Origin: Pontibacter ruber
Lineage (GTDB): Bacteria; Bacteroidota; Bacteroidia; Cytophagales; Hymenobacteraceae
Direction of reading: 5' to 3'
Length of the DNA: 64,000 nt
NCBI RefSeq assembly: GCF_023630205.1
Contig: NZ_JALPRR010000003.1
Coordinates: 1 to 64,000 of the forward strand
Under the pieces are notes generated by a model. That model did no database searches. It saw only the letters and a list, made by a program, of their open reading frames with translations, and was not told the origin of the DNA. Below, piece by piece: positions 26,648-35,561 of this stretch. A program made the translations under genes and the position numbers. Each line of letters begins with the position of its first letter. Positions within the stretch are counted from its first letter, which is position 1.

Positions 26648-29600
26648 ATGAAAAAAGTCTTGATCATTGCTGCCTGCCTCGCCTGGGGCGCAGCTGGCAG
26701 GGTGATGGCACAGGAGACCTTTCCGCGCAACGGGGTGTACGACGAACGCTCCGGGCTGGTAGCCCTCACCAATGCCACGATTCACCCTGACTACAAAACC
26801 ACCATCAACAACGGTACCCTGCTGATCCGCAACGGTAAAGTAGAAGCGGTAGGCACTAACGTAAAAGTGCCTGCCGGCGCTGTGGTAGTAGATGCCAAAG
26901 GCAAGCACATTTACCCGGGACTGGTAGACATGTACTCCAACTACGGTATGCCGGAGGTAAAACCTGCCCGCATAAACTATGGTTCGCCTCCGCAGGCCGA
27001 GTCCAAGAAGCAGGGAGCCTATAGCTGGAACCAGGCTATCCGACCGGAAACCAATGCCGCCGAGCTGTTTAAAGTAGATGCCAAGCAGGCAGAAGAGCTG
27101 CGTAAGCTGGGTTTTGGTGCGGTGCTTTCGGTGCACCAGGATGGCATTGCCCGCGGTACGGCCGCGCTGGTAACACTGGCTGACAAGCGCGAGAACGAGG
27201 TGGTGGTGCTGGACAAAGCTGCCGGTGCACTCTCTTTTGACCGTGGCTCCTCTACCCAGGATTACCCGAACTCGCTGATGGGGGCTGTTGCCTTGCTGCG
27301 CCAGACTTACCTCGATGCCCAGTGGAACACCATGAACCCAGGCCGCGAGCAAAATATCTCGTTAAAGGCTTTTGCCGACGCGAACAAGTATCCGCAGATA
27401 TTTGAAGTAGATAACAAGCTGAACGTACTGCGCGCCGACAAGGTAGGCGATGAGTTCAAGAAGCAATACATCATCAAAGGTGCCGGCGACGAGTACCAGA
27501 TGATCAAGGAAGTAAAAGCGACCAACGCCCCGCTGATCCTGACCTTGAACTTCCCGGATGCCTACAACGTGGAGGATACCTACGATGCCCGTCGTGTGCC
27601 ATTGGAGGCGCTGAAGCACTGGGAAATGGCACCTGCCAACGCCGGCATGTTGCAGAAAGCAGGTGTAACATTCGCTTTCACGGCTGCTGATCTGAAAGAC
27701 AAAAAAGATTTCCTGCCTAACCTGCGCAAAGCCGTACAATATGGCCTGCCGGAAGAGGAGGCGCTGAAAGCACTTACTGCTACGCCTGCCAAACTTCTGA
27801 ATGCTGATAAGGTGATTGGTAGCCTGGACAAAGGCAAACTGGCCAACTTCATCATCACAAGTGGCAACCTGTTTGCAGATAACAACATCATCCTGGAAAA
27901 CTGGATACAGGGCAACCAATACAAAATAACCGAAGTGCCTGCCGATTACCGTGGCGTTTATACATTGAAGATCGCGCAGCAGCCTGACCGTAAGCTGCAG
28001 ATCACAGGCACACCGGATAAACCAGAGCTGAAAGTAATTGGCCAGGATACGGTTACCGGTAAAATATCTTTTAACGGTAACATGGTGACGCTGTCTTTCA
28101 ACAAGGACAAGAAGAGCAACGAAGCCATCCGCCTGAGCGGCTGGTATGCGGATAAAAACCTGATGGGCGATGGCCAGCTGCCGGATGCAACGCCGGTAAA
28201 ATGGTCTGCCACCTTCTCCGAAGCGATGACGCAGCAGGCGAAGAAAGACGCGGCTAAAGAAGCCAAAGCGCCTGAGTTCGGCAACATGGTATATCCATTC
28301 AGAGCGTTTGGACAAGCAGAGCTGCCGAAGCAGGAAACCGTGCTGATCAAGAATGCCACCGTTTGGACAAACGAAAAAGAGGGCAAGCTGGAGAACACCG
28401 ACGTATTACTCAAGAATGGTAAGATCGCTAAAATTGGTAAGAACCTGAGCGAATCAGGAGCCCGTGTTATCGATGGTACCGGCAAGCACGTAACGCCAGG
28501 CATTATAGACGAACACTCGCATATTGCCCTGGATGACGTGAACGAAGGCACGCAGGCGGTAACTTCTGAAGTACGCATGAAAGATGTCGTGAACCACGAA
28601 GACATCAACATCTACCGTCAGCTGGCAGGTGGTGTAACAACTTCGCAACTGCTGCACGGTTCTGCCAACCCAATCGGAGGCCAGTCAGCCATTATCAAAC
28701 TGCGCTGGGGTAAGAGCCCTGAGGAGTTGTTGATAGAGAATGCAGATGAGTTCATCAAGTTTGCACTTGGCGAGAACGTGAAGCACTCTAACCGCAGCAA
28801 CCTGCACAGCGTGCGTTTCCCGCAGACCCGAATGGGTGTGGAGCAGGTATACGTTGATGCTTTCCAGCGTGCCAAAGAGTATGAGCAGGCCTGGAAGAGC
28901 TACAACAAACTTTCCAAAAAGAAAAAAGCTGCCGTTGGCGAACCACGCCGCGACCTGGAGCTCGAAGCACTGGTAGAAATCCTGAATGACAAGCGTTTTA
29001 TCACCTGCCACTCTTACGTGCAGTCAGAGATCAACATGATGATGAAAGTGGCAGACCAGATGGGCTTTAAAGTAAATACGTTCACCCACATCCTGGAAGG
29101 CTATAAAGTAGCCGACAAAATGCGTGAGCACGGAGCCGGTGGCTCTACTTTCGCTGACTGGTGGGCTTACAAAATGGAGGTGAAAGACGCCATCCCTCAG
29201 AATGCTGGTCTTATGAATAAAATGGGTGTGGTAACTGCCATTAACTCAGACGATGCCGAGATGGCGCGCCGCCTGAACCAGGAAGCAGCCAAGAGCGTGA
29301 AGTATGCAGGTATGAGCGAAGAGGAAGCCCTGAAAATGGTAACCCTGAACCCTGCCAAACTCCTGCACTTAGACAACCGCATGGGCAGCATCAAAACTGG
29401 CAAAGACGCCGACGTAGTGCTGTGGAACAACCACCCGCTTTCTATCTACGCCAGAGCAGAAAAGACCTTCGTGGACGGTATCGCTTACTACGACCTGGAG
29501 CGTGACACCCAAATGCGTGAGCAACTGGAGAAAGAGCGTGTACGCCTGATCCAGAAAATGCTGAACGCGAAATCTAGCGGTGCGAAAACACAGGCTCCGG

Positions 29601-29674
29601 TAACAAGAAAAGCGAGCGTGCTGCATTGCGAAGATGTGGAGCACAACGAAGAAGAAGGTTACCTGGCGTATTAA
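26648..29674 (+). CDS. Exported double amidohydrolase
   Basis: The protein has 1008 residues with a Sec signal (1-22, ending RVMAQ). The N-terminal half (about 25-440) has an amidohydrolase shell: ATIHPDYKTTINNGTLLIRNGKVEAV and KHIYPGLVDMYSNYG, where the metal HxH is replaced by Met-Tyr-Ser-Asn, so this half is probably inactive. A beta-rich insert follows (about 440-530). The C-terminal half (about 555-980) has a complete-looking site: GIIDEHSHIAL (HxH), AGGVTTSQLLHGSANPIGGQ, CHSYVQSEI, THILEGYK and AINSDD, with a closing GKDADVVLWNNHPLSIYA. Family members act on cyclic amides or peptides; the substrate is unknown. It is followed by a second amidohydrolase on the same strand. Confidence 0.9.
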   Translation: MKKVLIIAACLAWGAAGRVMAQETFPRNGVYDERSGLVALTNATIHPDYKTTINNGTLLIRNGKVEAVGTNVKVPAGAVVVDAKGKHIYPGLVDMYSNYGMPEVKPARINYGSPPQAESKKQGAYSWNQAIRPETNAAELFKVDAKQAEELRKLGFGAVLSVHQDGIARGTAALVTLADKRENEVVVLDKAAGALSFDRGSSTQDYPNSLMGAVALLRQTYLDAQWNTMNPGREQNISLKAFADANKYPQIFEVDNKLNVLRADKVGDEFKKQYIIKGAGDEYQMIKEVKATNAPLILTLNFPDAYNVEDTYDARRVPLEALKHWEMAPANAGMLQKAGVTFAFTAADLKDKKDFLPNLRKAVQYGLPEEEALKALTATPAKLLNADKVIGSLDKGKLANFIITSGNLFADNNIILENWIQGNQYKITEVPADYRGVYTLKIAQQPDRKLQITGTPDKPELKVIGQDTVTGKISFNGNMVTLSFNKDKKSNEAIRLSGWYADKNLMGDGQLPDATPVKWSATFSEAMTQQAKKDAAKEAKAPEFGNMVYPFRAFGQAELPKQETVLIKNATVWTNEKEGKLENTDVLLKNGKIAKIGKNLSESGARVIDGTGKHVTPGIIDEHSHIALDDVNEGTQAVTSEVRMKDVVNHEDINIYRQLAGGVTTSQLLHGSANPIGGQSAIIKLRWGKSPEELLIENADEFIKFALGENVKHSNRSNLHSVRFPQTRMGVEQVYVDAFQRAKEYEQAWKSYNKLSKKKKAAVGEPRRDLELEALVEILNDKRFITCHSYVQSEINMMMKVADQMGFKVNTFTHILEGYKVADKMREHGAGGSTFADWWAYKMEVKDAIPQNAGLMNKMGVVTAINSDDAEMARRLNQEAAKSVKYAGMSEEEALKMVTLNPAKLLHLDNRMGSIKTGKDADVVLWNNHPLSIYARAEKTFVDGIAYYDLERDTQMREQLEKERVRLIQKMLNAKSSGAKTQAPVTRKASVLHCEDVEHNEEEGYLAY

Positions 29675-29756
29675 ATTGTTAGTTGTTGATTGTTAATTGT
29701 TGTTCCATACAATCAACAATAAGCAATCAGCAATCAAAAATTCAACAATTAAAATC
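29675..29756. repeat. Low-complexity imperfect inverted repeat between amidohydrolase genes
   Basis: The left arm is built of TTGTTAGTTGTTGATTGTTAA-type words; the right arm (from about 29709) is its CAATCAACAATAAGCAATCA-type complement. It can fold into one long imperfect hairpin before the next ATG. Confidence 0.6.
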
Positions 29757-31100
29757 ATGAAGATTCATAAAAGATATATTTCAGCTTTTGTTGCGCTGAT
29801 GCTGAGCGTGCCTGTGTTTGCACAGGTACCGGCACCTGCTCCAAAGCAAAGCAAACCTGTCTTACTTACAGGCGCTACCCTGCACGTGGGCAACGGTACC
29901 GTGGTAGAGAATGCTGCCGTAGCGTTCGATAACGGGAAGATCACCTACGCCGGTCCAAAGAGCGGTGCCAACACCAACGGGTATGAAGTAGTGGATGTAA
30001 CAGGCCAGCACATCTACCCGGGCCTGATCCAGCCGAATGCACAACTAGGTCTTAACGAGATCGAAAGTGTGCGCGCGACACTCGACATGCGCGAGGTAGG
30101 GCAGATGAACCCGAACGTACGTTCTGTTATCGCTTATAATACCGACTCTGATATCATCCCGACCATTCGCGCGAATGGCGTGCTGATGTCGCAGGTAACG
30201 CCGGTGGGCGGTACTATTTCCGGTTCTTCTTCTGTTGTGCAACTGGATGCCTGGAATTGGGAAGATGCTGTTGTAAAAGCAGACGAAGGCATTCACCTCA
30301 ACTGGCCGGCCATGCTTATCCAGACAGGCTCTACACCGGACCCAAGACTGGCAAATTTCAAACAGCAGCGCGAGCAGGCTTTAACCGACCTGGCACAATT
30401 GTTCCGGGATGCTTCTGTTTACAAAGCCGCCAAGAACGACAAGGAGAACCTGAAGCTTTCGTCTATGGCTGGCTTGTTCGACGGCTCCAAGAAGCTCTAC
30501 ATTCATGCGAACTATGGCAAGGAGATCATTGAGAGCGTGAACTTTGTGAAGCAGTTTGGCGTGAAGGATATCGTGATCGTGGGTGGCGGTGATGCTGTGG
30601 CGGTGATCGATTTCCTGAAGGCAAACAACCTGCCTGTGATCTACTCCGGTGTACACGCATTGCCATCTCGTGCGGAAGAAGATGTTGACATGCCGTACAA
30701 AACGCCATTCCTGCTGCAAAAAGCAGGCGTGCCGTTCGCACTGGATTATGACCTGAGCATCCACGGTATCCGTAACCTGCCTTTTATTGCAGGTACTGCC
30801 GTAGCGCACGGCCTGGACAAAGAGCAGGCACTTGCTGCCATCACGCTTAACACAGCCAAAATCCTGGGAATCGATAAAGAGGTGGGTTCTGTGGAAGTTG
30901 GCAAAAATGCAACGCTGGTAGTATCTTCCGGCGACCTGCTGGACATGCGTACCAACAACGTAACGCACGCGTTCATCCAGGGCCGTAAGATCGACCTGAA
31001 CAACAAGCACCGCTACCTGTATCAGAAATTCGACAACAAGTATAATGCGGAAACGAAACCTGCTGAAGCAAAGCCTGCAACTAAAGCAATGACGAACTAG
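29757..31100 (+). CDS. Exported amidohydrolase-like protein lacking the metal HxH
   Basis: I start it at the ATG of MKIHKRYISAFVALMLSVPV (29757), which gives a clean signal peptide ending VFAQ. An upstream in-frame start at 29697 would lie inside the intergenic repeat. The 447-residue protein follows the amidohydrolase fold: GATLHVGNGTVVENAAVAFDNGKITYAG, then GQHIYPGLIQPNAQLG, where HxH is replaced by Pro-Asn-Ala-Gln. The end VGSVEVGKNATLVVSSGDLLDMRTN is typical. A metal-dependent hydrolase role is therefore doubtful; it may be a partner or binding subunit of the preceding protein. A strong terminator follows 14 bp later. Confidence 0.85.
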   Translation: MKIHKRYISAFVALMLSVPVFAQVPAPAPKQSKPVLLTGATLHVGNGTVVENAAVAFDNGKITYAGPKSGANTNGYEVVDVTGQHIYPGLIQPNAQLGLNEIESVRATLDMREVGQMNPNVRSVIAYNTDSDIIPTIRANGVLMSQVTPVGGTISGSSSVVQLDAWNWEDAVVKADEGIHLNWPAMLIQTGSTPDPRLANFKQQREQALTDLAQLFRDASVYKAAKNDKENLKLSSMAGLFDGSKKLYIHANYGKEIIESVNFVKQFGVKDIVIVGGGDAVAVIDFLKANNLPVIYSGVHALPSRAEEDVDMPYKTPFLLQKAGVPFALDYDLSIHGIRNLPFIAGTAVAHGLDKEQALAAITLNTAKILGIDKEVGSVEVGKNATLVVSSGDLLDMRTNNVTHAFIQGRKIDLNNKHRYLYQKFDNKYNAETKPAEAKPATKAMTN

Positions 31101-31114
31101 GGTTTGCAAATCAT

Positions 31115-31153
31115 AAAAAAAGGAGCTGCCAGATTCTGGCAGCTCCTTTTTTT
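31115..31153. terminator. Strong bidirectional terminator
   Basis: AAAAAAAGGAGCTGCCAGA pairs with TCTGGCAGCTCCTTTTTTT around a very short loop, 15 bp past the stop of the amidohydrolase-like gene. Confidence 0.92.
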
Positions 31154-31169
31154 ATGTTCATACTCAAAT

Positions 31170-31195
31170 GTCATTTCGAGCAGAGCGAGAAATCT
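31170..31195. repeat. GTCATTTCGAGCAGAGCGAG dispersed repeat, one half
   Basis: This matches in form the GTCATTCCGAGCGAAGCCGAG unit at 42373. It is one arm of a repeat type that I recognise as frequent between genes of Bacteroidota; here the second arm is not present. Confidence 0.55.
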
Positions 31196-31232
31196 GATAC
31201 AGTTTTATAGCTGAGTCGGCAAGCCATTGCTT

Positions 31233-31480
31233 CGTAGCTGCCTTTCTTCCTCAGTCTTACTTACCTATACTTTCATTGTCTGCTTTGGTGCGCTCACGGC
31301 CGCGGGGCCTCGTCCTTTGGGATCGCGCTGTCTAGCTTTCCTGCCTAACGGCTGCCACTGTCGTGGCACCGGAAACCCAGAAGGCGCTCAACCCAAGGAC
31401 TGGAAACAGTTCGATAGCTGCTGTCTATGCAACTTCAACTAAGTGTCCCCTTGAAGGGACTACGGGGGTGTTAAGCAGAG
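31233..31480 (-). repeat. Dispersed composite repeat, copy 2 (inverted)
   Basis: 31233-31406 is the reverse complement of 5063-5238 with few mismatches. A further ~40 bp on stands CCCCTTGAAGGGACTACGGGGG, the counterpart of the CCCCCTTCAAAGGGGG palindrome of copy 1, in the same relative order. Together with the two elements that follow, it fills the gene-free 31101-31788 spacer. Confidence 0.75.
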
Positions 31481-31515
31481 GCTACAAAGCAATAGCATTA
31501 GCCATGTGCACTGAT

Positions 31516-31640
31516 GACGATTTTTTGTTTGAGCGGTCAGCGAGTGGGGGTAGGGGCCCTCGACAAACAAAATCGTCTTGATTCTTTTGCACTCCCCTCC
31601 TTTTTTCAAGGAGGGGTGCCGCAGGCGGGGTGGTTTATCT
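31516..31640. repeat. Two further palindromic elements in the 31-kb spacer
   Basis: GACGATTTT...GTTTG at 31516-31530 pairs with CAAACAAAATCGTC (31564-31577) around a G-rich loop. At 31588-31640, CCCCTCCTTTTTTCAAGGAGGGG is followed by GCAGGCGGGGTGG, a form often seen between genes in this phylum. I see no coding potential. Confidence 0.5.
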
Positions 31641-31788
31641 CATCAAGAAGAAAAGTAAGGCCCAGCCGGCGAGGCGGGAGCCAGCTAAAAGCATGTAAGT
31701 ATCTCTAAAGATGTGAGGCTAAAAGAGAGGTGATATTTTGTTGGGAATGGTAATTTATACTTGATTGTATCGATTCAGAACTGAACCC

Positions 31789-33906
31789 TCACTCCACCTC
31801 CACCACAAAAGCTCCCTTCTCCGTCACATCATAGAAAGGAATGCCGGTTGTGGTTAACTGCTGGCGCATACGCTGCAGGTACCAGGGCTTGTTGGAGGCG
31901 TCAAGTATAAGGTGCTTAAAGGAAAAGGGAAGTAGGTCCTCCGGATTTACACGAGCACTGTTTGTCAGCAGCACATAATCTATACTTAGGGCTGCCTTAG
32001 GCTGTACTTTCAGTGGTCTGGAAATAACCAGCAGTTTCTGCCCCTGCCATACATACAGGCTGTTGCTGTCTGGTAGCAGCGCGTGCGAAATACCCGAAGG
32101 CAAGTTTGCAGCTGAAAAAGTAGCAAACGCCGGCTGCTCTATCCCTTTGTGCCACAGGTGCGGCTGCATGTTAAACGTATAGTTGCGCTCATCCAACTCC
32201 AGCCCCTTGTCAGCTAAAACAATGGCATCCTGGCCTCGCACAAGACTAAGGGCGGAAGTGCCTCGCAAACTATAAATCGTAAGGGCGCGCTGTTGTTGCT
32301 GTTGCATACCTTCCCTTATTTCCTGCACCGCAAGTATGGCTACTATACCTGTAGCTAACACTAAGTATGGCAGACGCCGCAGCACCAGGAAAAGTATAAA
32401 GCACAGCATCAGGGCGTACAACATCCAGGCTTGGCCCGCACTGATGTCTATGCCTTGGATCAGTGCCTGAGGGAGTTGGTGAACCCGTATCGTAAATTCA
32501 TTCATGAACCAGATGGTCCAGAAATGAAGCTGGAATAACAGAAAAGATAAGAATGGTACCCAGCTGAAAGCCAGCGCAGCCATACCTGTATAAAGCACGC
32601 CTGTCGATACCGGCACTACCACCAGGTTTGCCAGCCAGAAGTAAACCGGAAACTGATGGAAGTACAGCAAGCCCAACGGAAACGTTATGAGTTGTGCCGC
32701 GACCGAAACAGTGAAAAGCACCCATACTTTGTCGAGCAGCCGGTTATCGAACTCAAGTGTCTTGTAGAGCAAAGGCTGCAGGTAAACAATGCCTAAGACC
32801 GCCAGGAAGGAAAGCTGGAAGCCAACATCCAGCAGGTAATAAGGGTTGTAGAGCAAGAGGAAAAATGCTGCAACGGCCAGCGTGTTGTAGATGTTGGACT
32901 GCCGGCTTATGGCCCGTGCCACCGTCACCAGGCTGAACATAACTACTGCTCTTAACACAGAAGGCGAAAGCCCGGTAACAAATGCATACAGCCATAAAAA
33001 ACTGATCAAGGCAACGGCTACTGCAATCCGTTGTTTGCGGGTACGGTTAACATGGACAAGCGCCAGCATCAGCACACCATAGATCAGGGCAACGTGTAAA
33101 CCCGAGACAGCCAGCACATGGGTGGTGCCGGTGTTGTTGTATACTTTCAGAATCTCGTTGTCCAACTCATCTTTCACGCCAAGTATAAGTGCCGACGAGA
33201 TCCCATACTCACGACGTTCTGCTATATGCTCCTTGAGCAGGCTGTCCAGTTTTCTGCGAAGGTGTATGCTGAAGTATAAAATGGGATTAGGAGGGGCGGA
33301 GCCAACCTTCAGGTACTGGTGCGACTGCAGGTAGTGGCGGTGGTATACTTGCTTGTTAGCCAGGTAAGCCCTGTAGTCGAACTGGTTCGGATTGAGTGCA
33401 GGCGTAACAGGTTGAGGTGCGCCTTTTATCAGCAACCTGTCGCCGTAACCAACTTCATACTCCTTATCAGAGTCGTGGGGAATGGAGAGCTGTACCTTGC
33501 CACTTGCGCTTTTCCATTCCCCATCAACCAGTAGCTGTTCTACAGACAGCACGGTACTCTGGTAGCCCGGCTTCTGCATTACATAATCATCTACAACTCC
33601 GGTGTAATAAGTGGCTGCTGAAGGTAATTTGCTGAGATGATTTGGTTGGTGTGACTCCGTGTTTAGGTTCGTAAACCAGGCGCCGCCCGCAGCAAAGCAC
33701 AGCAGGGCAAGTATGCCGGCTGCCGCCGTTACGATAGCCGATTTGAGCCGCCACGAAAGTATAACTGCTACCAGGTAGGCAGCAACAAAAAAGGCAAAGA
33801 CCTCCAAAGTATAGGGGAGGTCTCTGCCTGAAAAAATGTACAGCAGGATACCTGCTATAAAGCTAAGCGTAACGCGGACGAACGGATAAGGCGCCCACCG
33901 TAACAT
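31789..33906 (-). CDS. comEC: ComEC/Rec2-family DNA-uptake membrane channel
   Basis: The 705-residue inner-membrane protein has N-terminal helices (about 5-75) and a DUF4131/OB-like domain (about 90-205, with YGDRLLIKGAP and NPNQFDYRAYLANKQVYHRHYL). The Competence domain of about eight helices (about 225-505) has the hallmark GTTHVLAVSGLHVALIYG. The C-terminal ~160 residues stand where the metallo-beta-lactamase-like domain belongs, but HxHxDH and other metal ligands are absent. The role is transport of single-stranded DNA in natural transformation. Its ATG overlaps the stop of the upstream GNAT gene by one base, so the two are translationally coupled. Confidence 0.92.
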   Translation of the reverse strand: MLRWAPYPFVRVTLSFIAGILLYIFSGRDLPYTLEVFAFFVAAYLVAVILSWRLKSAIVTAAAGILALLCFAAGGAWFTNLNTESHQPNHLSKLPSAATYYTGVVDDYVMQKPGYQSTVLSVEQLLVDGEWKSASGKVQLSIPHDSDKEYEVGYGDRLLIKGAPQPVTPALNPNQFDYRAYLANKQVYHRHYLQSHQYLKVGSAPPNPILYFSIHLRRKLDSLLKEHIAERREYGISSALILGVKDELDNEILKVYNNTGTTHVLAVSGLHVALIYGVLMLALVHVNRTRKQRIAVAVALISFLWLYAFVTGLSPSVLRAVVMFSLVTVARAISRQSNIYNTLAVAAFFLLLYNPYYLLDVGFQLSFLAVLGIVYLQPLLYKTLEFDNRLLDKVWVLFTVSVAAQLITFPLGLLYFHQFPVYFWLANLVVVPVSTGVLYTGMAALAFSWVPFLSFLLFQLHFWTIWFMNEFTIRVHQLPQALIQGIDISAGQAWMLYALMLCFILFLVLRRLPYLVLATGIVAILAVQEIREGMQQQQQRALTIYSLRGTSALSLVRGQDAIVLADKGLELDERNYTFNMQPHLWHKGIEQPAFATFSAANLPSGISHALLPDSNSLYVWQGQKLLVISRPLKVQPKAALSIDYVLLTNSARVNPEDLLPFSFKHLILDASNKPWYLQRMRQQLTTTGIPFYDVTEKGAFVVEVE

Positions 33907-34343
33907 CAGCCTACGAAGTACATTTTATAGTGCTGGATATCGCACTCGCTGAACATATCGCCTTCTGTAGCGAAGCCGTGACGCTTATAAAAGTTAACAG
34001 CCGGCAACTGGGCATGCAGATATATTTTCTTGTCGGGGTGCGCAGCCTGCACATCCTGTAATACTGCTTTCAGAATCTCACCGCCTACGTTTCGGTTGCG
34101 GTATTCCGATAGCACGGCAAAGCGCTCCAGCTTTACGCCATGCTCTGTGGTGCGCCAGCGGGCGGCTCCGCAGGGCGTGCCCTCGCAAGTAGCCAGGTAG
34201 TGGCTGGCAGTTGGCTCATACTGGTCGTACTCGGCGTCGCGGGGTACGTTCTGTTCCTCTACAAATACTTTAGACCGTATGGCAAAAGCTGCCTGCAGGT
34301 CCTGCTCATTCTTAACTCTGGTAAGCTCAATCATGTTAAACAC
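33906..34343 (-). CDS. GNAT-family acetyltransferase, ElaA-like
   Basis: The 145-residue N-acetyltransferase has AFAIRSKVFVEEQNVPRDAEYDQYE (about 18-42), a start typical of ElaA-type GNATs, then AARWR and the acetyl-CoA loop VLSEYRNRNVGGEILKAVL (about 85-100, Q/RxxGxG/A variant). It ends with AVNFYKRHGF. The substrate is unknown. The Met at residue 4 (MIELTRVK) is an alternative start. It runs directly into comEC with a one-base stop/start overlap. Confidence 0.85.
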   Translation of the reverse strand: MFNMIELTRVKNEQDLQAAFAIRSKVFVEEQNVPRDAEYDQYEPTASHYLATCEGTPCGAARWRTTEHGVKLERFAVLSEYRNRNVGGEILKAVLQDVQAAHPDKKIYLHAQLPAVNFYKRHGFATEGDMFSECDIQHYKMYFVG

Positions 34344-34360
34344 AAAGCCTTAGCATAAGT

Positions 34361-34392
34361 AAAGGGATAAGGCCAACAGACCTTATCCCTTT
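34361..34392. terminator. Terminator after phoH
   Basis: AAAGGGATAAGG and CCTTATCCCTTT form a 12-bp stem around CCAACAGA, 28 bp past the phoH stop and just before the GNAT gene. Confidence 0.8.
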
Positions 34393-34420
34393 ATACTTGA
34401 GTTCAGCTTTTAATCTGAAT

Positions 34421-35467
34421 TTATACTTCTTTTACTTTACGTCCGTTCACTCTTTTCTTCTCCGGGCGGTCTGCAAGGTCCTCTTCAGCAGCTGCGGCTT
34501 CGAGTTTGGCAGCGCGGCGCTCGTCCTCTACTTTGGTATAGGCTGCCACGATGTCTTTCACCAGGCGGTGACGCACCACGTCATCAGCGCTCATCTCTAC
34601 AAAGCCAATGCCTTTTACATCACGTAGGATGTGCAGTGCCTCTGATAAACCGGAACGCTGACTGCGCGGCAGGTCAACCTGAGAGCGGTCGCCGTTCACC
34701 ATTACCTTCGAAGTAGGTCCCATACGTGTCAGGAACATCTTGATCTGGGCCGGTGTCGTGTTCTGGGCCTCATCGAGCAATACAAACGCGTTGCTCAGGG
34801 TACGGCCACGCATGTAAGCCAGCGGCGCGATCTCGATGATCTTGTTTTCCTGGTAGTACTTGAGCTTTTCCACCGGGATCATATCTTCGAGGGCATCGTA
34901 GATCGGGCGCAGATACGGGTCCACCTTCTCCTTCATATCACCGGGCAGGAAACCCAGGCTCTCGCCGGCCTCCACCACAGGTCTGGAGATGATGATCTTC
35001 TTTACCTCTTTGTTCTTGAGTGCACGCACAGCAAGCGCCACCGAGATATAGGTTTTACCGGTACCGGCTGGCCCCAGTGCAAACACCAGATCGTTCTTTT
35101 CCACGGCATCCACCAGTTTTTGCTGGTTTGGCGTCTTGGCCTTTATCACACCACCCTTGCTGCCATACAGCAACACGTCCGGCGACGTAACAATTACCTC
35201 CTCATCTGTAAAAGAATCGGCAGAAAGGTATCTGTTTACGCTGTTATGCGTAATCTTACCGAACTTATGGTAATGGTCGATCAGCGAAGACAGGATTTCG
35301 TGTATTTTAGTGATCTCAGGCGTCTGCCCTTGTATCTTTATCTCGTTACCTCTGGATATGATTTTGCTGCTTGGAAAAGCGGCTGCCAGTTGCTTTATGT
35401 TCTGATTCTCTGTCCCCAGAAAATCAATCAGAGATATGTTCTCTAATGTTATTACTTTCTCTACCAA
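34421..35467 (-). CDS. phoH: PhoH-like ATPase
   Basis: The 348-residue cytoplasmic P-loop protein has an N-terminal KH-like region (about 10-85), then the PhoH domain. Walker A is GPAGTGKTY (about 136-144) and Walker B is VLLDEAQNTTPAQIKMFLTRMG (about 228), with SRPVVEAGESLGFLPGD, NGDRSQVDLPRSQRSGL and DVVRHRLVKDIVAAY. The Lys/Glu/Ala-rich tail (315-348) is usual. The family is linked to RNA metabolism and phosphate stress; relatives associate with YbeY/Era, but none is adjacent here. It is divergent from the SAM hydrolase gene. Confidence 0.94.
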   Translation of the reverse strand: MVEKVITLENISLIDFLGTENQNIKQLAAAFPSSKIISRGNEIKIQGQTPEITKIHEILSSLIDHYHKFGKITHNSVNRYLSADSFTDEEVIVTSPDVLLYGSKGGVIKAKTPNQQKLVDAVEKNDLVFALGPAGTGKTYISVALAVRALKNKEVKKIIISRPVVEAGESLGFLPGDMKEKVDPYLRPIYDALEDMIPVEKLKYYQENKIIEIAPLAYMRGRTLSNAFVLLDEAQNTTPAQIKMFLTRMGPTSKVMVNGDRSQVDLPRSQRSGLSEALHILRDVKGIGFVEMSADDVVRHRLVKDIVAAYTKVEDERRAAKLEAAAAEEDLADRPEKKRVNGRKVKEV

Positions 35468-35561
35468 ATGCTTATCTTGTATATAGTCTGTTGGTAATAT
35501 ATTCTTGAATTTAACTAAATTTGTTTCATATAGATGACAAATCTACTCAAATTATAGTTCT

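Noticed and set aside
29697..29756. Upstream start for the second amidohydrolase-like protein
   Set aside because: It would translate the intergenic inverted repeat and place residues before a clean signal peptide that starts at 29757.
31227..31708. Short frames in the 31-kb spacer
   Set aside because: They cover the inverted dispersed repeat and G-rich palindromes and are not kept in the copy at 5 kb.
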